In this document: positions 10,501-21,330 of the stretch, piece after piece | Position numbering within the stretch: the stretch's first letter is position 1 | How the letters are laid out: every line of letters begins with the position of its first letter | DNA from: Pelobates cultripes | Taxonomy: Eukaryota; Chordata; Amphibia; Anura; Pelobatidae | Length of the DNA stretch: 64,000 nucleotides | NCBI GenBank assembly: GCA_933207985.1 | Contig: OW240917.1 | Location: 97,831,623 to 97,895,622 of the forward strand | Direction: 5' to 3' | Notes under the pieces: model-generated | What the model was told of the DNA's origin: nothing | The model's input: only the letters and a program-made list of their open reading frames with translations | The model's database searches: none | Position numbers and translations under genes: made by a program

Positions 10501-10605
10501 TGCCCATGCACATCCCTAATGTGTTCCCTATTAAAGGTTAATAAGAAAATACCCCTCTCTGCCTCATTTGAGCATTGTAAATGTCTGATTGTTGCAGCAC
10601 AGCAT

Positions 10606-10870
10606 TTTGACATGCATGTGCAATAGCCTCCCAATGCTTTCCCTGCGGAAAAGCATTTGAATAGCTGAAATCATCAAGTTTGATGGTTTCAGCCAAAGTG
10701 AAGAACACACTCATAGGACTTCAAAATCAACAAAATAACGTCATTTTTTTTACAGTTGAGAATACATTCACCATTTCAGTCCCATTGTCAAACTTTTCTT
10801 ACTATATAAAGATAGTTATAAACATTAATTATATTGAAATACACATCTGCTTAAAATAGATTCCTTTTTG
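10606..10870 (+). repeat. Dispersed repeat, copy 1
   Basis: Shares most of its sequence with 48494-48750, for example AGCCTC-CAATGCTTTCC, ATCATCAAGTTTGATG and ACACTCATAGGACTTCA. Both copies are on the same strand. No coding frame. Family not recognised. Confidence 0.75.
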
Positions 10871-11152
10871 TTTATTTTGTCCTATGAGTGCTTTCTGTCA
10901 AGTTCGGGTAATAATTTTTAGTTTTAATTTTTTATTTTTTTTGTCAATCTTTTTTTATTAAGGCAAGAGTGGTTCAGATAACAATTGAGCATTAGTTATA
11001 TGATCTCATGGAGATAACACATAACTCAGAAGGTAAGTGAATTATCACCAAGAGAAGATTCAGGGTGTTTTGGTTTTGTTTGTTTATAAAATAAAAAGGC
11101 TGGTCCTGACTAGCATCTCAGGAAAGAAAACATTAAGTAAAATAAAAAGAAC

Positions 11153-11942
11153 CTGTGACGATACCTGGGGTTTCATACAGGACATTTTTTGTAGGGCCGT
11201 GGACTCTCTTATGTGTTAGTCACCCTGTATCCATTATAGTTGCAGGGTGTGTGTAATGTAATTGTTTATAAGACAACTGGTCTCACTCCCCAGCGGCAGA
11301 GTGATTTATTGGGAGTGGAGACAGTCGGTTTCCCACCCCAGCAGCAGGGTGCATTCCAGGGTGTGGAGACAACCAGTCTCACTCCTCAGAGGCAGATTGT
11401 GTTCCAAGGAGGGGAGACATCCTAGCTCTCTCCCCAGCAGCAGTGTACAGTGCAGGGAGTGCAGTTCCCCTCCCCAGCGGCAGTTAGAACTTCCAGAGGT
11501 AGGGACAGCTGGTCTCCAACCCCAACAGCAGTCGGAGTTACCAGGAGCTGAGGATGCAGATCCCCCTCCACAGTGGCAGGCTAAGTTACCAGGAGTGGGG
11601 ACAGCAGGTCTCTCTCCCCAGCTGCAGCTTGGGTTGCCAGGAGCGGAGATTTTCAGACTCGGCCCCCAACGAGAAAATTAACTTATAGGATGGAACTTTG
11701 TTCAGGAGACTACAAGGCTGGCCGGACATTTGGGGCGGGTTGCCAGACTAACTCAGGTACAGACCAATTGGAGGTCTGGGACCTGGTTAGCCTTCCCTTG
11801 GTGGGAAAGATATGTGGCGATAGTCACCATCACCTGGGGTTTCATACGAACTTTTTATTTAGGGCCCTGGACTTTTCTTATGTTTTAGTCACCCTGTACA
11901 TATTATAGGTGCAGGGTGTGTGTAATGTAATTGTTTATAATG
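11153..11942 (+). mobile_element. Retroelement fragment: direct repeats around Pro/Gln-rich frame
   Basis: About 113 bp at 11160-11272 returns at 11829-11942 (offset ~670), both containing CCTGGGGTTTCATAC and TGCAGGGTGTGTGTAATG. Between them a ~60-bp unit is repeated about six times and encodes Pro/Gln repeats of the type LTPQRQ and LSPQLQ, split over two frames (11240-11425, then ~11450-11681). I think this is the tail of an LTR retrotransposon, because such repeats occur there in amphibian elements, but there is no RT or integrase to prove it. Confidence 0.4.
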
Positions 11943-12802
11943 TGTGTGTATATACTGTTAAATGTTTTGCCTGCTCTCCTGTACTGCTGAAGATTGCTAT
12001 CAAGTAGGTGGATTTTGCTATGGAGCCTGTGTAGTGCCCTCTGTCGGTAGTAACATCAATATGCACTACCTGAATAGCAAGGCTGTTTAATTTGCATATT
12101 CAGGTAGATTTGCATATTGATAATTCTGCAGGTGGGAGAGATATTTTCTGTTAATTATTGTCTTCCCCATCCCTTTATAAATATGTTATTATGCTAATAT
12201 AATTTCCTGTTTATTTTGTGACATGTTGGTTATTTGAATTTTATCATGTTTGTCACAGCAATTTAAATGTAATGATCATATGCACTAGTCTCATGAAAAA
12301 TAAAATTTTGCATATCAGTTCCTTTTGGAACTTGAGTCCAGTGTGGCTTTATAGGGATCCTAGTCTTTGTTTCTGTTTGCTGGTTGCAGGATTCCTCTAG
12401 CCTTGGGATAAAGCAAGAGAACTAGGCCTGAGAGCCGCAAGTGTCTTTTTAAATACAAGAGCTATAACATTGCAGGCGGATGTCTGTATCTGCCTGGAAG
12501 AAGGGCTGCAGCCGAAGAGTCAGTGGGGACTATATCTGCCTGGCTTCAGGGTTGCAGTGTGTGAGGCAGAGGGGACGATAACTGCATGCATGAATGAGTA
12601 GACTCTTAAGAGGTTGTTCCTATTGATAAGGAACATTACGGGGGTCCAAAATCATTGACAACTAATAGAGTGGAGTCTGTAATATGCCTGGGTAGATAGT
12701 CTACCTAGTGAAGTCTGAGAGGTTCAGTGAATGTTGCCTACACAAGGCAGGAGATAAAATCTCAGGAGTAAGAAGCTCTTTTCCCCCGGAGCTTAAGGGG
12801 GG
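11943..12802 (+). other. Probable LTR/3' end debris
   Basis: Non-coding. It has AATAAA near 12299 after an AT-rich stretch, and GC-balanced sequence after it. It may continue the retroelement to its left. No termini were identified. Confidence 0.25.
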
Positions 12803-12912
12803 ACATCAACTATGAAAAGTAAAAAAAATAAACTTTTCATAGTTGATGTCTAAAGTATAACTTATAATATATGTAGAAGTTATACTTTAGACATCAACTA
12901 TAAAAAGTAAAT
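12803..12912. repeat. Compound palindrome cluster
   Basis: Two perfect or near-perfect hairpins in series. ACATCAACTATGAAAAG pairs with its complement 12831-12851, and CTAAAGTATAACTT pairs across AATATATGTAG with the stretch near 12874-12890. The first arm then recurs a third time at 12891-12908. Confidence 0.8.
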
Positions 12913-13850
12913 TAGGCTAACTGGATGAGCCACAACTAAGGTTGTGTTCGGGGCTGAGGAGCCTGACGGGGTGAACATCACTATATTTCTCAACTTCCCA
13001 TTGGTCAGCGGGTGAAAGCACCGGCTGTCTTTCTCACAAAAAGAGCCTTGGGGTATCCCCATCTGTAAGGGATGAAAGCTGCCCTTAAGCAAGAAGTCAC
13101 CTCTTTCAGAGTAACACTCCACTGCAGCATTGGATGACTCAAGTCCTGAAAAAAGGGTCAATCAGTGTGCCTCAAAATTGTATGGGAGTGTGTCCTCTGG
13201 AAACTTTGAGAAAGACCTCTTTGTCACTACGTATCTGAAAACACAAGATTACATCTCTTGGCAACTGAGATCTGGCATTTGACCACCCTGGTAAGCGATA
13301 CAGTCAATCAAGTGCAATTCTCTTTGTCTGTTTAGGTGTCAGAGTGGTGGAGAGCACCCTCCGAAAAAATTGTGGCAGTAGAGCTGCATCTATTTTGTTG
13401 GGATCCCCCGTACCTTCAGATTGTGTTGCCGTGCATTATCCTCCAGCTGCTCGACTCGAGCTAAGTAATGCACACGTGGTGGTAAATTCTTTTAATTGCG
13501 TTGACGTAGAATCTTGCCGGATTTGCAGATTATGTACTTCTTCCTCTGTAGCTTTAATTTTCCTGTCAGTGTGCCCAGATCCTCCCGAAACACTGTTAAT
13601 TCTGAGTAGAAGAAAGCCTGAAGATCCGTGATCATGGTGTTGAAGTCAGATTTGGAGGCCAGGGGGGTTCAAGCTGCCTCTGGGGCTGCACCCGGCTTCT
13701 GCGGGGTGGGGATTATGCCACTAGTAGATTGTGGTATTCATCTTCTGAGGCCAAGATCGAGCATTGGAGCAAGTCAGGCCCTAGTTCCACCACCACCTTT
13801 GGCCTTCGTGGCTGAGACAGAAGCAGGCCAATATCCTTAGTTTGCACCTC
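12900..13850 (-). pseudogene. L1 ORF1 remnant
   Basis: Read on the minus strand there is a helical stretch (FYSELTVFREDLGTL near 13600), a VEQLEDNARQHNLKVRGIP-like block near 13400-13470, and further on a block like the FxDLS to YRWGFP part near 12950-13150 followed by GKL. These are the ordered ORF1 blocks of frog L1 relatives (coiled coil, LEDxxRRxNLKxRGIP, C-terminal domain). Stops and frameshifts abound. The upstream sequence 13876-14010 matches the leader of the other L1 at 7318-7450. Confidence 0.5.
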
Positions 13851-14009
13851 ATTGGGTCCTCACTGGTGTCTTATTTCACTTTCATTCAGTAGACAATACT
13901 ACACTATTAGTCCCCCCTTTTCCAATTGTTTTGTCAATTCATATATCTACCTACTGAAGACATCTAAGGCAGCACTTTCATATTTATTTCAAGCAACATT
14001 CCATTAGTG

Positions 14010-14385
14010 ACTTTTTATATTTTTGCACCACATTTTAGAAAAGAAAACTTAGAACCCCCATTATCTACATTCTGCTTTGAACAAAGTGTAAGGACTGTAG
14101 CTACAAAGCGCCATGTAAACATTCAGAACCTTCAACATATTTGGGACAAATGGGAGGAAGACGTTAAAAGAATCTACTGCTTAAAGAATACATATTTTGT
14201 TAAGCTCAAATGACATATAATTAAAGTTTTGTAAAACATTTTATGTGTTTACTAATATGGGTGGATCCCCTTTCCTATTTCCAAGTTCCCCCTTCCTTTC
14301 CTACCCTGAATAGTTTGTTTGACTATTATTTATTATGTGCTGTAAAACATTATAACTTTAATAAATATTATTTGAAAAGAAAATT
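14010..14385 (+). other. Possible LINE 3' end
   Basis: A short open stretch ends near 14213. It is followed by CCTTTCC-rich sequence and AATAAATATTATTTGAAAAGAAAA, an A-rich tail. It looks like the 3' end of a LINE on the plus strand. There is no recognisable RT motif. Confidence 0.25.
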
Positions 14386-14479
14386 AAGGTATGATCTGTG
14401 GATCCTCACATCATGACATTGGAATTCACAACTCTGTGTATGAATCTTTTGGAAAGGGCAGCAGTACTTAATTCACTAT

Positions 14480-15000
14480 TTAAATGTGGTTAAATGTGAT
14501 TTAGACAGCTGGTGCTAAGGAAGCAGCAGTAAGCCAAATGTGAGGTACCGAATAGGGGTGAGACAAGCTTGTAGTCAAGGAAAGCCAAGGTCAGGGGCAG
14601 GCAGCGCAGGTTCAGAAACAGTATAACAGGCAGGTAGGTCAAGGAACAGATATGAATAGGATTCACAGAAACATGCACAGCAAAGAGCACAGTATAACAG
14701 AGCATTAAGGTAAGGGTTGGCTGTGATTATATAGAGGGGAGGTATCTTGCTCTTCCATACTATTGATTCAATGAATTTGGCCCTTTAAGAGTCAGCAGGC
14801 ACACCTAGGAACTTATGGTGTTGTGGAGTCTCTACATGTGGGCTCAGCTGCTGACCGCAGTGTGATGGACAGAGCTACGGCACCCCATCCATGTGCCACA
14901 GGATTGTTGGCTACTCATTCCTGCGGTTGATTATGCTGGAGTCTGAAGCGGTGCTCAGGGGGAGCTGAATTAGCCACGGTCAGAGACGGTAGATTACCAT
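14480..15000 (-). mobile_element. Degraded gypsy-type LTR
   Basis: On the plus strand it resembles the style and order of the LTR at 1336-1962 (AAGCCA/GGTCA-rich part, then ATTATATAGAGGGG as an inverted TATA-like region, then a GC-rich end). Similarity is loose and termini are not visible, so this is a tentative solo or truncated LTR. Confidence 0.3.
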
Positions 15001-15009
15001 GTTATTATG

Positions 15010-15985
15010 TCATTTTTTTCAAGTTTGCATACAAAGCACAGCTAACCTTCGAGAGAACACAAAGATTTATTTATTTAATGGTTTCACAACAACTGTGCCA
15101 ACATTTTAAATATCTCAGTATTCAGCTAAAAAGGCAAACCAAAGCCTTTGAATATGACATGACTGGAAAAAAGCAGGGGCATTCAAATTTCCTTCTTTAA
15201 CCAAACAATTTTGGGGCAAATTCAAAAATTATTTGTGAATTTTGCAATTGGGTAAACGACCGCTGTATGTTTAATTACATTAGTTTTCTGCAACATAAAC
15301 TAAGTGTCACTGAGTACACACTATAAAGAAATATGGCACTATGAAACAGCATCATGGAGCGAGCAAAATAAAATATTTGTGATTTTGAGGCAGCCTGTCA
15401 TAGTGAAGGACAACTAGCCTGACACAGGATTTCACAGTGCAGTAAATGCCCACTTATAATTCATCACCATGCAGGGTTGACATATTAAATTGCTCATGAA
15501 TAGTTTGACATTTTATTTGAAGGGAAGAGTTGCAGAAGTTTGTTGTTTTTTTGGTTTTTTTCCCTCTTCTTTTTCACAGTTTCTTTTTTCCTAAACCAGA
15601 AATCATTTGCATATTGTTTTAAATCCATAGGAAGGATTTTTTTTAATAAAGATATACTGCTGTTTATAATTCAGTATAACATTCAGTTAAAGCCAAAGCC
15701 TTACATTTTTGTAAATGTTGGATTCCATAATTAAAAAGAATATTCAAAACAAGAAAAGATGCAGTATACAGTAAATGCACTTATCCCTACTTACTTCCAT
15801 GTTCACTGCATCATTAGTCCTTGCCTGGCAGCTCTGTTCAGTCTTATTGGTTCTTTACTAAACAGAGGAACTTTAAGTTATGTCACCCTATTCCCCTTCG
15901 TGACCGTATAGACGTCTGCATGGCTGTGTGTGGGCATATATCCGGAACAGGTTGTGGGAGGAGATGTGGAGTTACCGCTAGACAT
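15010..15985. other. AT-rich region, nothing recognised
   Basis: No convincing gene, RNA or element ends. Only short chance frames and poly-T runs. Confidence 0.5.
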
Positions 15986-15988
15986 ACA

Positions 15989-16551
15989 TTAAAGGATACT
16001 ACAATCACCAAAATAACTTTAACTTAATTAAGTAGTTTTGATGTATAAATCATGCATCTGAAGTTTCACTGCTCAATTTACTGTTATGTAGGAGTTAAAT
16101 CACTCATGTTTCTGTTTAGGTAGCCCTAGCCACATCTCCCCTGGCTGTGGCTGGAACAGACTGCATGAAAAAAAATGGTTTCATTTTCAATCAGATGTTA
16201 ACTTTCTTTAAAGGTTTTTATCTCATGCTCTGTAAATGTACATGCTCTTTAATCACACACAGGAGGCTTTTGCAAGGTCTAGCAAGCTATTAACAGTACA
16301 GGATATAAACAATTCTAAATTAAACAGAATTTACAATAAAGGAAGTGTAAACATTAGATCTCACTTTACAGGAGGTATTTAGGAAGGCTGTGTACATCAC
16401 ATGCAGGGAGGTGTGACTAGGGCTGCATAAACAAAGTGATTTATCTCTTAAATGGCAGAGAATTGAGCAGTGAGACTGCAGAGGCATGATCTATACACCA
16501 AAACTGCTTCATTAAGCTTAAGTTGTTTTAGTGACTATAGTGTCCCTTTAA
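15989..16551. mobile_element. TTAA-type MITE
   Basis: A 563-bp element bounded by TTAA at 15989-15992 and 16548-16551. Its TIRs extend over 40 bp: TTAAAGGATACTACAATCAC on the left and, inverted, TTAAAGGGACACTATAGTCA on the right. The interior is partly self-complementary (AATTGAGCAGTGA...). TTAA targets are typical of piggyBac and Kolobok elements; the superfamily is not settled. Confidence 0.8.
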
Positions 16552-17700
16552 TGCACTGTAAAATATGGATTTCCTTTTTTGTCAGGTCACTGTGTTTACT
16601 GTATGTAGGCATTAAAAAATCTCCTGGGCATATCCAAAGTTTTAGATGAAAGTAGAATTAAAATATGCTAATGTGAGTTTGTGTGTCTTCACCTACCACT
16701 GTGGCAGGCGAGTACCAGAATGGGATTTAGGGAACTTTGGTCACTAAAAATACCTTTTATACCCATAAAAAAATATATAGTCACATATATCCTGATTCCC
16801 TTGTGTCTTCCTCATGTATCGTACTCTTCTATACTGAATATCGACCTTCTTAAACTAAAATATTATTTAAACTCTGCCATAATAGTGCTAATGGATTGTT
16901 GGAGTAAATGCTTAACTCTTTGCTTAGAATCATGCAGGACATACACATTCTTTAGACGCTCAAAAGCATTTTTCTTTTTTCTGATGTTGCTGTCTCTTTA
17001 ACTACTATTCAACATGCTTGTTCCATGAATGAGTAGAATACCAAAAAAAAAAGGAAAGGATACATAAGTATGTAATAACGTTTTAAGCATCTAAAGAATA
17101 TATATTTATAAGTTATGGTTTTATAATAAAACTTGCAAACATTTCATCTGGTTTAGGGCACATAAATGTCATGTGTTTGAAAGTAAATTATGTTCATGGT
17201 TAGTACTCTTTAGTGAATCTAGGCCATTGTTTAGAAAGGTCTGTGAAAAAGGGCAAATACCATTACATTAATATAAACAGGAGCAGACAGCTTTCCCCTG
17301 GGGTTTAATTGGGGTTATTATAAACACACAATTATCTGTAATTGAGCTCATTACAATAGGTCAACACAATATTGTTTCAAAACCACAAAACATCATCTAT
17401 AAATGATGTAATATAGTGATTCCGTTTCTTAAATAGTGTTATGCTAGATAAGCATTTTACCCTTGTGATATTTAAGGAAAGATGGTTCATATAATCAGCA
17501 TCACATTATATATCATCCTGGGGCCAAATGTAATTTATTGGAAGCTAATTGAAAATGGTGAGAAGTCTGAAATATTCGTTCATAAGGCAAAAATATTCTA
17601 CAGTATGTAAGCTATGGATGCAACCAAAAAAGGTCAGCACGTGAGATGATAAGATCTTGGCTAAAAAAAAAAAAAAAAAAGCCTCTTACAATCTAAAGGA
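16552..17700. other. Intergenic, nothing recognised
   Basis: AT-rich non-coding sequence with a poly-A run at about 17663-17680. No element ends or genes seen. Confidence 0.5.
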
Positions 17701-17704
17701 AATA

Positions 17705-18480
17705 AGGTATAATTGAAGATTATGCTAGCTTTAGTGTACTAATAATCTTAATTTTAATAAGGACAGGAGGCGAGTATTTTGCATTAACTCTCTTTACTAA
17801 ACTCCATAGCAGTAAAGAAAAATGTAAAGAATAACAATCAATGAGCAGCATAGTCTATATAAGGGTTATGCTGCCTGCACACTTCCTCTTTCTTTAAGTG
17901 ACATCCAAGTCCTGACTGAACCCGAAATCAACCAGAAAATCAAACAAAACCAGTAGAAGCATCCTCTGGGCAGCGCTGAACTTGAGGAGACTCCCGACCG
18001 TCGAAATTAGGAACTTGAGACAAACGAAGTCATCAGCCAATCAGGCGGAGTCGTGAGTGATCCCGAAATGACATCCAGTGGAGGTCCTGAAGAGGGTTAC
18101 ACTGAAAGGAGAGTATAAAACTGGTTAGGTACTGAACCGTAACTGGTCAAGCAGATGAGCCTTTATCAGCATGCTTTCAAGATGAAATTAATACGGAGCA
18201 GACAACAAAATAATATTATACAATAAAACATGCTCCTGAAAACGATATAATGTCGGGTCCCTATAACTTGTACCAAGCAGGAACCAGAGTAGACTACAAT
18301 ATGATAAGATAGGGAAACAACGAATTTAAGCAGTGAAAATTAACATCCGTCACCTCGAGATGCACCCCCCCAAGGTGTGTCAGGGGAGGGAACAGAAGGG
18401 AGGGAAACTACTCGCCTTCTGTCCTTATTAAAATTAAGATTATTAGTACACTAAAGCTAGCATAATCTTCAATTTTATAA
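17705..18480 (-). repeat. DIRS element 1: terminal repeat and internal complementary region
   Basis: A sequence at about 17708-17790 (GATTATGCTAGCTTTAGTG ... GGCGAGTATTTTGCA) reappears inverted at 18402-18475. Next to the recombinase gene this is the arrangement of DIRS elements, which have inverted terminal repeats and an internal copy complementary to their ends. The purine-rich stretch before the inner copy (18390s) also matches the same place in DIRS element 2 (23370s). Confidence 0.7.
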
Positions 18481-18509
18481 CATGACAGGAAGCTTAATAT
18501 TTTGCACTT

Positions 18510-20443
18510 TTAACGCTGAATTAGAGATATCCCAGCAGGAGGAGGAGTGCGGAAATAGAAGGTACGAAAGGTAGATTCCCTAGACCAATCCGCCGCCCAT
18601 AGAATATCAGACAAAGACTCCCCCACTAGGAAGGCTGAGGAGGCAGCCCTCCGCGTACGGAATGAGCGCCTAAAGAGGGGTCTATACCAGCGAGAGAAAG
18701 GATCCAGCGAATCCATCGAGATAGCGTGGGGAATGAGACAGGAGCGTGGGGCCGAACGTGGGACAGAAGGAGTTGGCCCGATGCCGAGTTCCGAAGACGG
18801 GAGGTAACCGTGACGTATCTGCGAAGATTAGATACCACACAAAGCTGCAGGTCGTCTGGAAAAAAGGGGGTAAAAAAACCGACGTCGAATCTGACTTGGG
18901 AAATACGGAATGTGACCCCATCGGGGGCGACATCGAAAGCGTCGACGCCGAAGGCTCGCACATCCGACACCTGACGGAAAGACACAAGGCAAAGCAGGAA
19001 AGCGAACTTATCCGACAATTGTTTGTTAGGGTGCCAATCCCGGATAAAACGGAGAACCAGCCGACGTCCCAGAGGTGGGTGTACTTGGGGGCCGGAGGGC
19101 AGCGGAGCCACATACCGTGGAGAAGGCGGCAAACTAGAGGGTCTTTGCCAACCGGGAGGTCCCCGACGGGAGTGTGGGCTGCCGAAATCGCAGAACGAAC
19201 AACGTCTCCTGATCTGGTGCCGGCTGTGTGCGGGGCCTGAAGGCCAAAACCGGCTGGCGGCACTGCCCAGTTGCCGGCCAGCCCTTCCAAAAAACCCTCT
19301 CATGGGGTTGCCTCTGAAGACTCGGCGCATAGAGGACTGCGCTTTGTTGAGTGAGGTAAACACATTCATGTGTTTGTTAAGTTCTTTGAGGAACAGTTCG
19401 CCAAACAGTTTCCCTTGTGCCTGGGGCCCTATTTCCTTTGTGCTAAGCTCTGCCAATTTACCGTTAATACGGTATAGCGCTGCTTTTGGTCTCTGAGAAG
19501 AGAGCGTAACATTTGTGTTTCCAATGAAACAAAAGCATTGTTGTGCCCATTCCCTGATGTTGTCGGCAGTAAAGGAATCGGCCTTGGCATAGGCGTCATC
19601 CGCCAAGTACATGATGCGGGAAAAGGGGCCTACGGAATCCAGCAGATTGTCTTGAGCGCCCCACAGTCCTTTCTCCACCCCTCTGCAAGGGTCTCGTCCA
19701 CTCCGCATCATGAAGGTTGTCATTACCTTGTCGAACACAGGGGTTTGAGCCAGCTTGTCAGGAAGGGAAGGGGCATTCTGACCTAAGTCGGCTGGTACCT
19801 CTTTGTCCAGAGGTTTGCAGAGCCACAGGTGCATGAACCTGGAGAGGTGCTCCGGTGGTGACCAGTCTCCTGATCTGGGGTGGCATATGTTGCGAGGATC
19901 GAACATAGCCTGACCCGTAGAGTTCAATATGGCGTCTAAGTCAAGTGGGTGGTCTGCGTCCGCAGGACCCTCGCTCCTCTCTGTCTGGGCTGCACCCAGG
20001 AGAGTCTCACGCATAAAAGCGGAGATAGACTTATCGTCCGAACCCCAAGCGTCATAGTCCGAGTCAGATATGTCTGCCTGCCACTCGTCCAGAACTGACA
20101 TGGAGTGCAACAATGCTTGGTCTTCGTCAGAAGAGTGATCCTGACGCGGGGCCAGGGTACTGAATTTGGAGGATTTTTTATGTTTGGCAGGCGGCGCCTT
20201 ACCCTTGGATGGTTTGGGTATATTGTCCTCGCCTTTACAGTGGTGTTTACTGAGGCGGGAGTCCTCCCTGGTATGGTAGTCCGAGACATCGGAGTCTGAC
20301 TCGTGGTGTGGGCGTCTGCGAGAAGATTTGGGTAAATCAGGAGCCGCAGCTCGCACTTTGGAAAGTGCTTTCTCCACAGAAGCAGCGCCAGCTGCATTAA
20401 TCATAGCCTGGAAGTCCACAGGGGTATTCTGGGAGTCTTCCAT
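18510..20443 (-). pseudogene. DIRS gag joined to tyrosine recombinase, RT deleted
   Basis: From the ATG at 20443 (an earlier GTG is in frame but not used as a start here) one frame runs to 18626. Residues 1-~410 are DIRS gag: acidic/basic low-complexity N-terminus, then the conserved domain with SRFMHLWLCKPL and an Arg/Phe-rich C-terminus. About 19225-19070 is the recombinase core-binding part in another frame (VCRLLHG..PPAPKY). From ~19070 the main frame reads recombinase again: RQVSDVRAF with the catalytic Arg and GAHSVR with the HxxR pair. A one-base shift in a G-rich run near 18650 moves the final part, with the tyrosine of FYFR, into another frame ending at 18510. RT, RNase H and methyltransferase regions are absent. 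Confidence 0.8.
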
Positions 20444-21330
20444 AGTATAGGGTAGGCTTGTGATACACGTCACTGATAGGCACTATAGTAATAGCACCCA
20501 GGTCTTACGTATAGAGCGTAAGGCGTGGGGTCAGCTAATGTAGTGGTTATGGTAGATAATAACTCCGTTCAGTAAAACCCCAGGAGGGTATAGTTGGTGA
20601 CCTTAGTAAAACTGGGGCTCACCCAGTTAGAGAGAACTGCAAAAGCTAGTCTCCCAATAAGCAGCGCGGTACTTAGGTACATATAATGGGGGCTCACCCC
20701 AGTTGCACAGGGGTTGGAACCCTTAAGTGCAGGTCACAAGGTATATACAGGCAGCAGCACTGACCTGACTGACCCAGCCAAATGAATGCAGGAATCTTCT
20801 TGGTGATGTAGCAGGCACAGAAGCACAGGAGTACCAAGTTATGGCAAATAACATTAACAGGTATTCTATAGAAGCAAGTGCTGAAAAGTATACTGAAATA
20901 TTGGCACTCTCAGTATGTGAAAAGGTTCTCCACACTGAAGGAGGTAAGCTCAGCTTCCAACAGGGATAGAAGGGTATACAGTCCGTTCACGGCACACACA
21001 AGGTAAAACAAAGATGGGTGCATGGATCTCACGAGATGCGCAATCCAAGAAAGCCGCCGCGTGTGTAGAATTATAGCCCGGTTGCGGGCGAAAAAAGACT
21101 GGCGCGTACGATGCTGCGAACGGTCGCGGCCGAGAAGGAGGGAGCCCAAAGGTCCCAGGGTAGAAGGGTAAATTCAGGGGGAGCCACTAAGGGTGTAAGC
21201 AGGGTCCCAGGGCCGACCAGGTGACAAAGAAGGGAGGAAGAAAACCCCTATAAAGCCCAGCCAATAAACCCACTACCCATAAGAGTAGGAAGAATAATAT
21301 AACAAAATAAAACAAGAAAACAAGAATTAA
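20444..21330 (-). mobile_element. DIRS element 1: 5' leader
   Basis: Non-coding sequence upstream of the gag start. It has GGCTCACCCCAGTT motifs around 20607-20705 and a CpG-rich part at about 21030-21140, comparable to the leader of DIRS element 2. The outer terminal repeat on this side was not found, so the end is approximate. Confidence 0.5.

Larger units (their letters stand above)
8913..10518. mobile_element. hAT-type non-autonomous element with telomere-like core
   Basis: The element is bounded by 12-bp imperfect TIRs (TAGATATGTGCA at 8913 and, inverted, TAGGGATGTGCA ending at 10518). It is flanked by exact 8-bp duplications ATGTGTTC at 8905-8912 and 10519-10526, the hallmark of hAT insertion. 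It encodes no transposase. Its subterminal parts (8937-9150 and 10325-10500) are a minisatellite of GTGCCGAATTTC-like units. Its middle is a degenerate TTAGGG/CCCTAA-like array. Confidence 0.85.

Noticed and set aside
18726..19786. Plus-strand frames across DIRS element 1
   Set aside because: They are shadows of the minus-strand gag and recombinase.
20444..20473. GTG start for the DIRS gag
   Set aside because: The ATG at 20443 begins MEDSQ, matching the style of the gag start in element 2.
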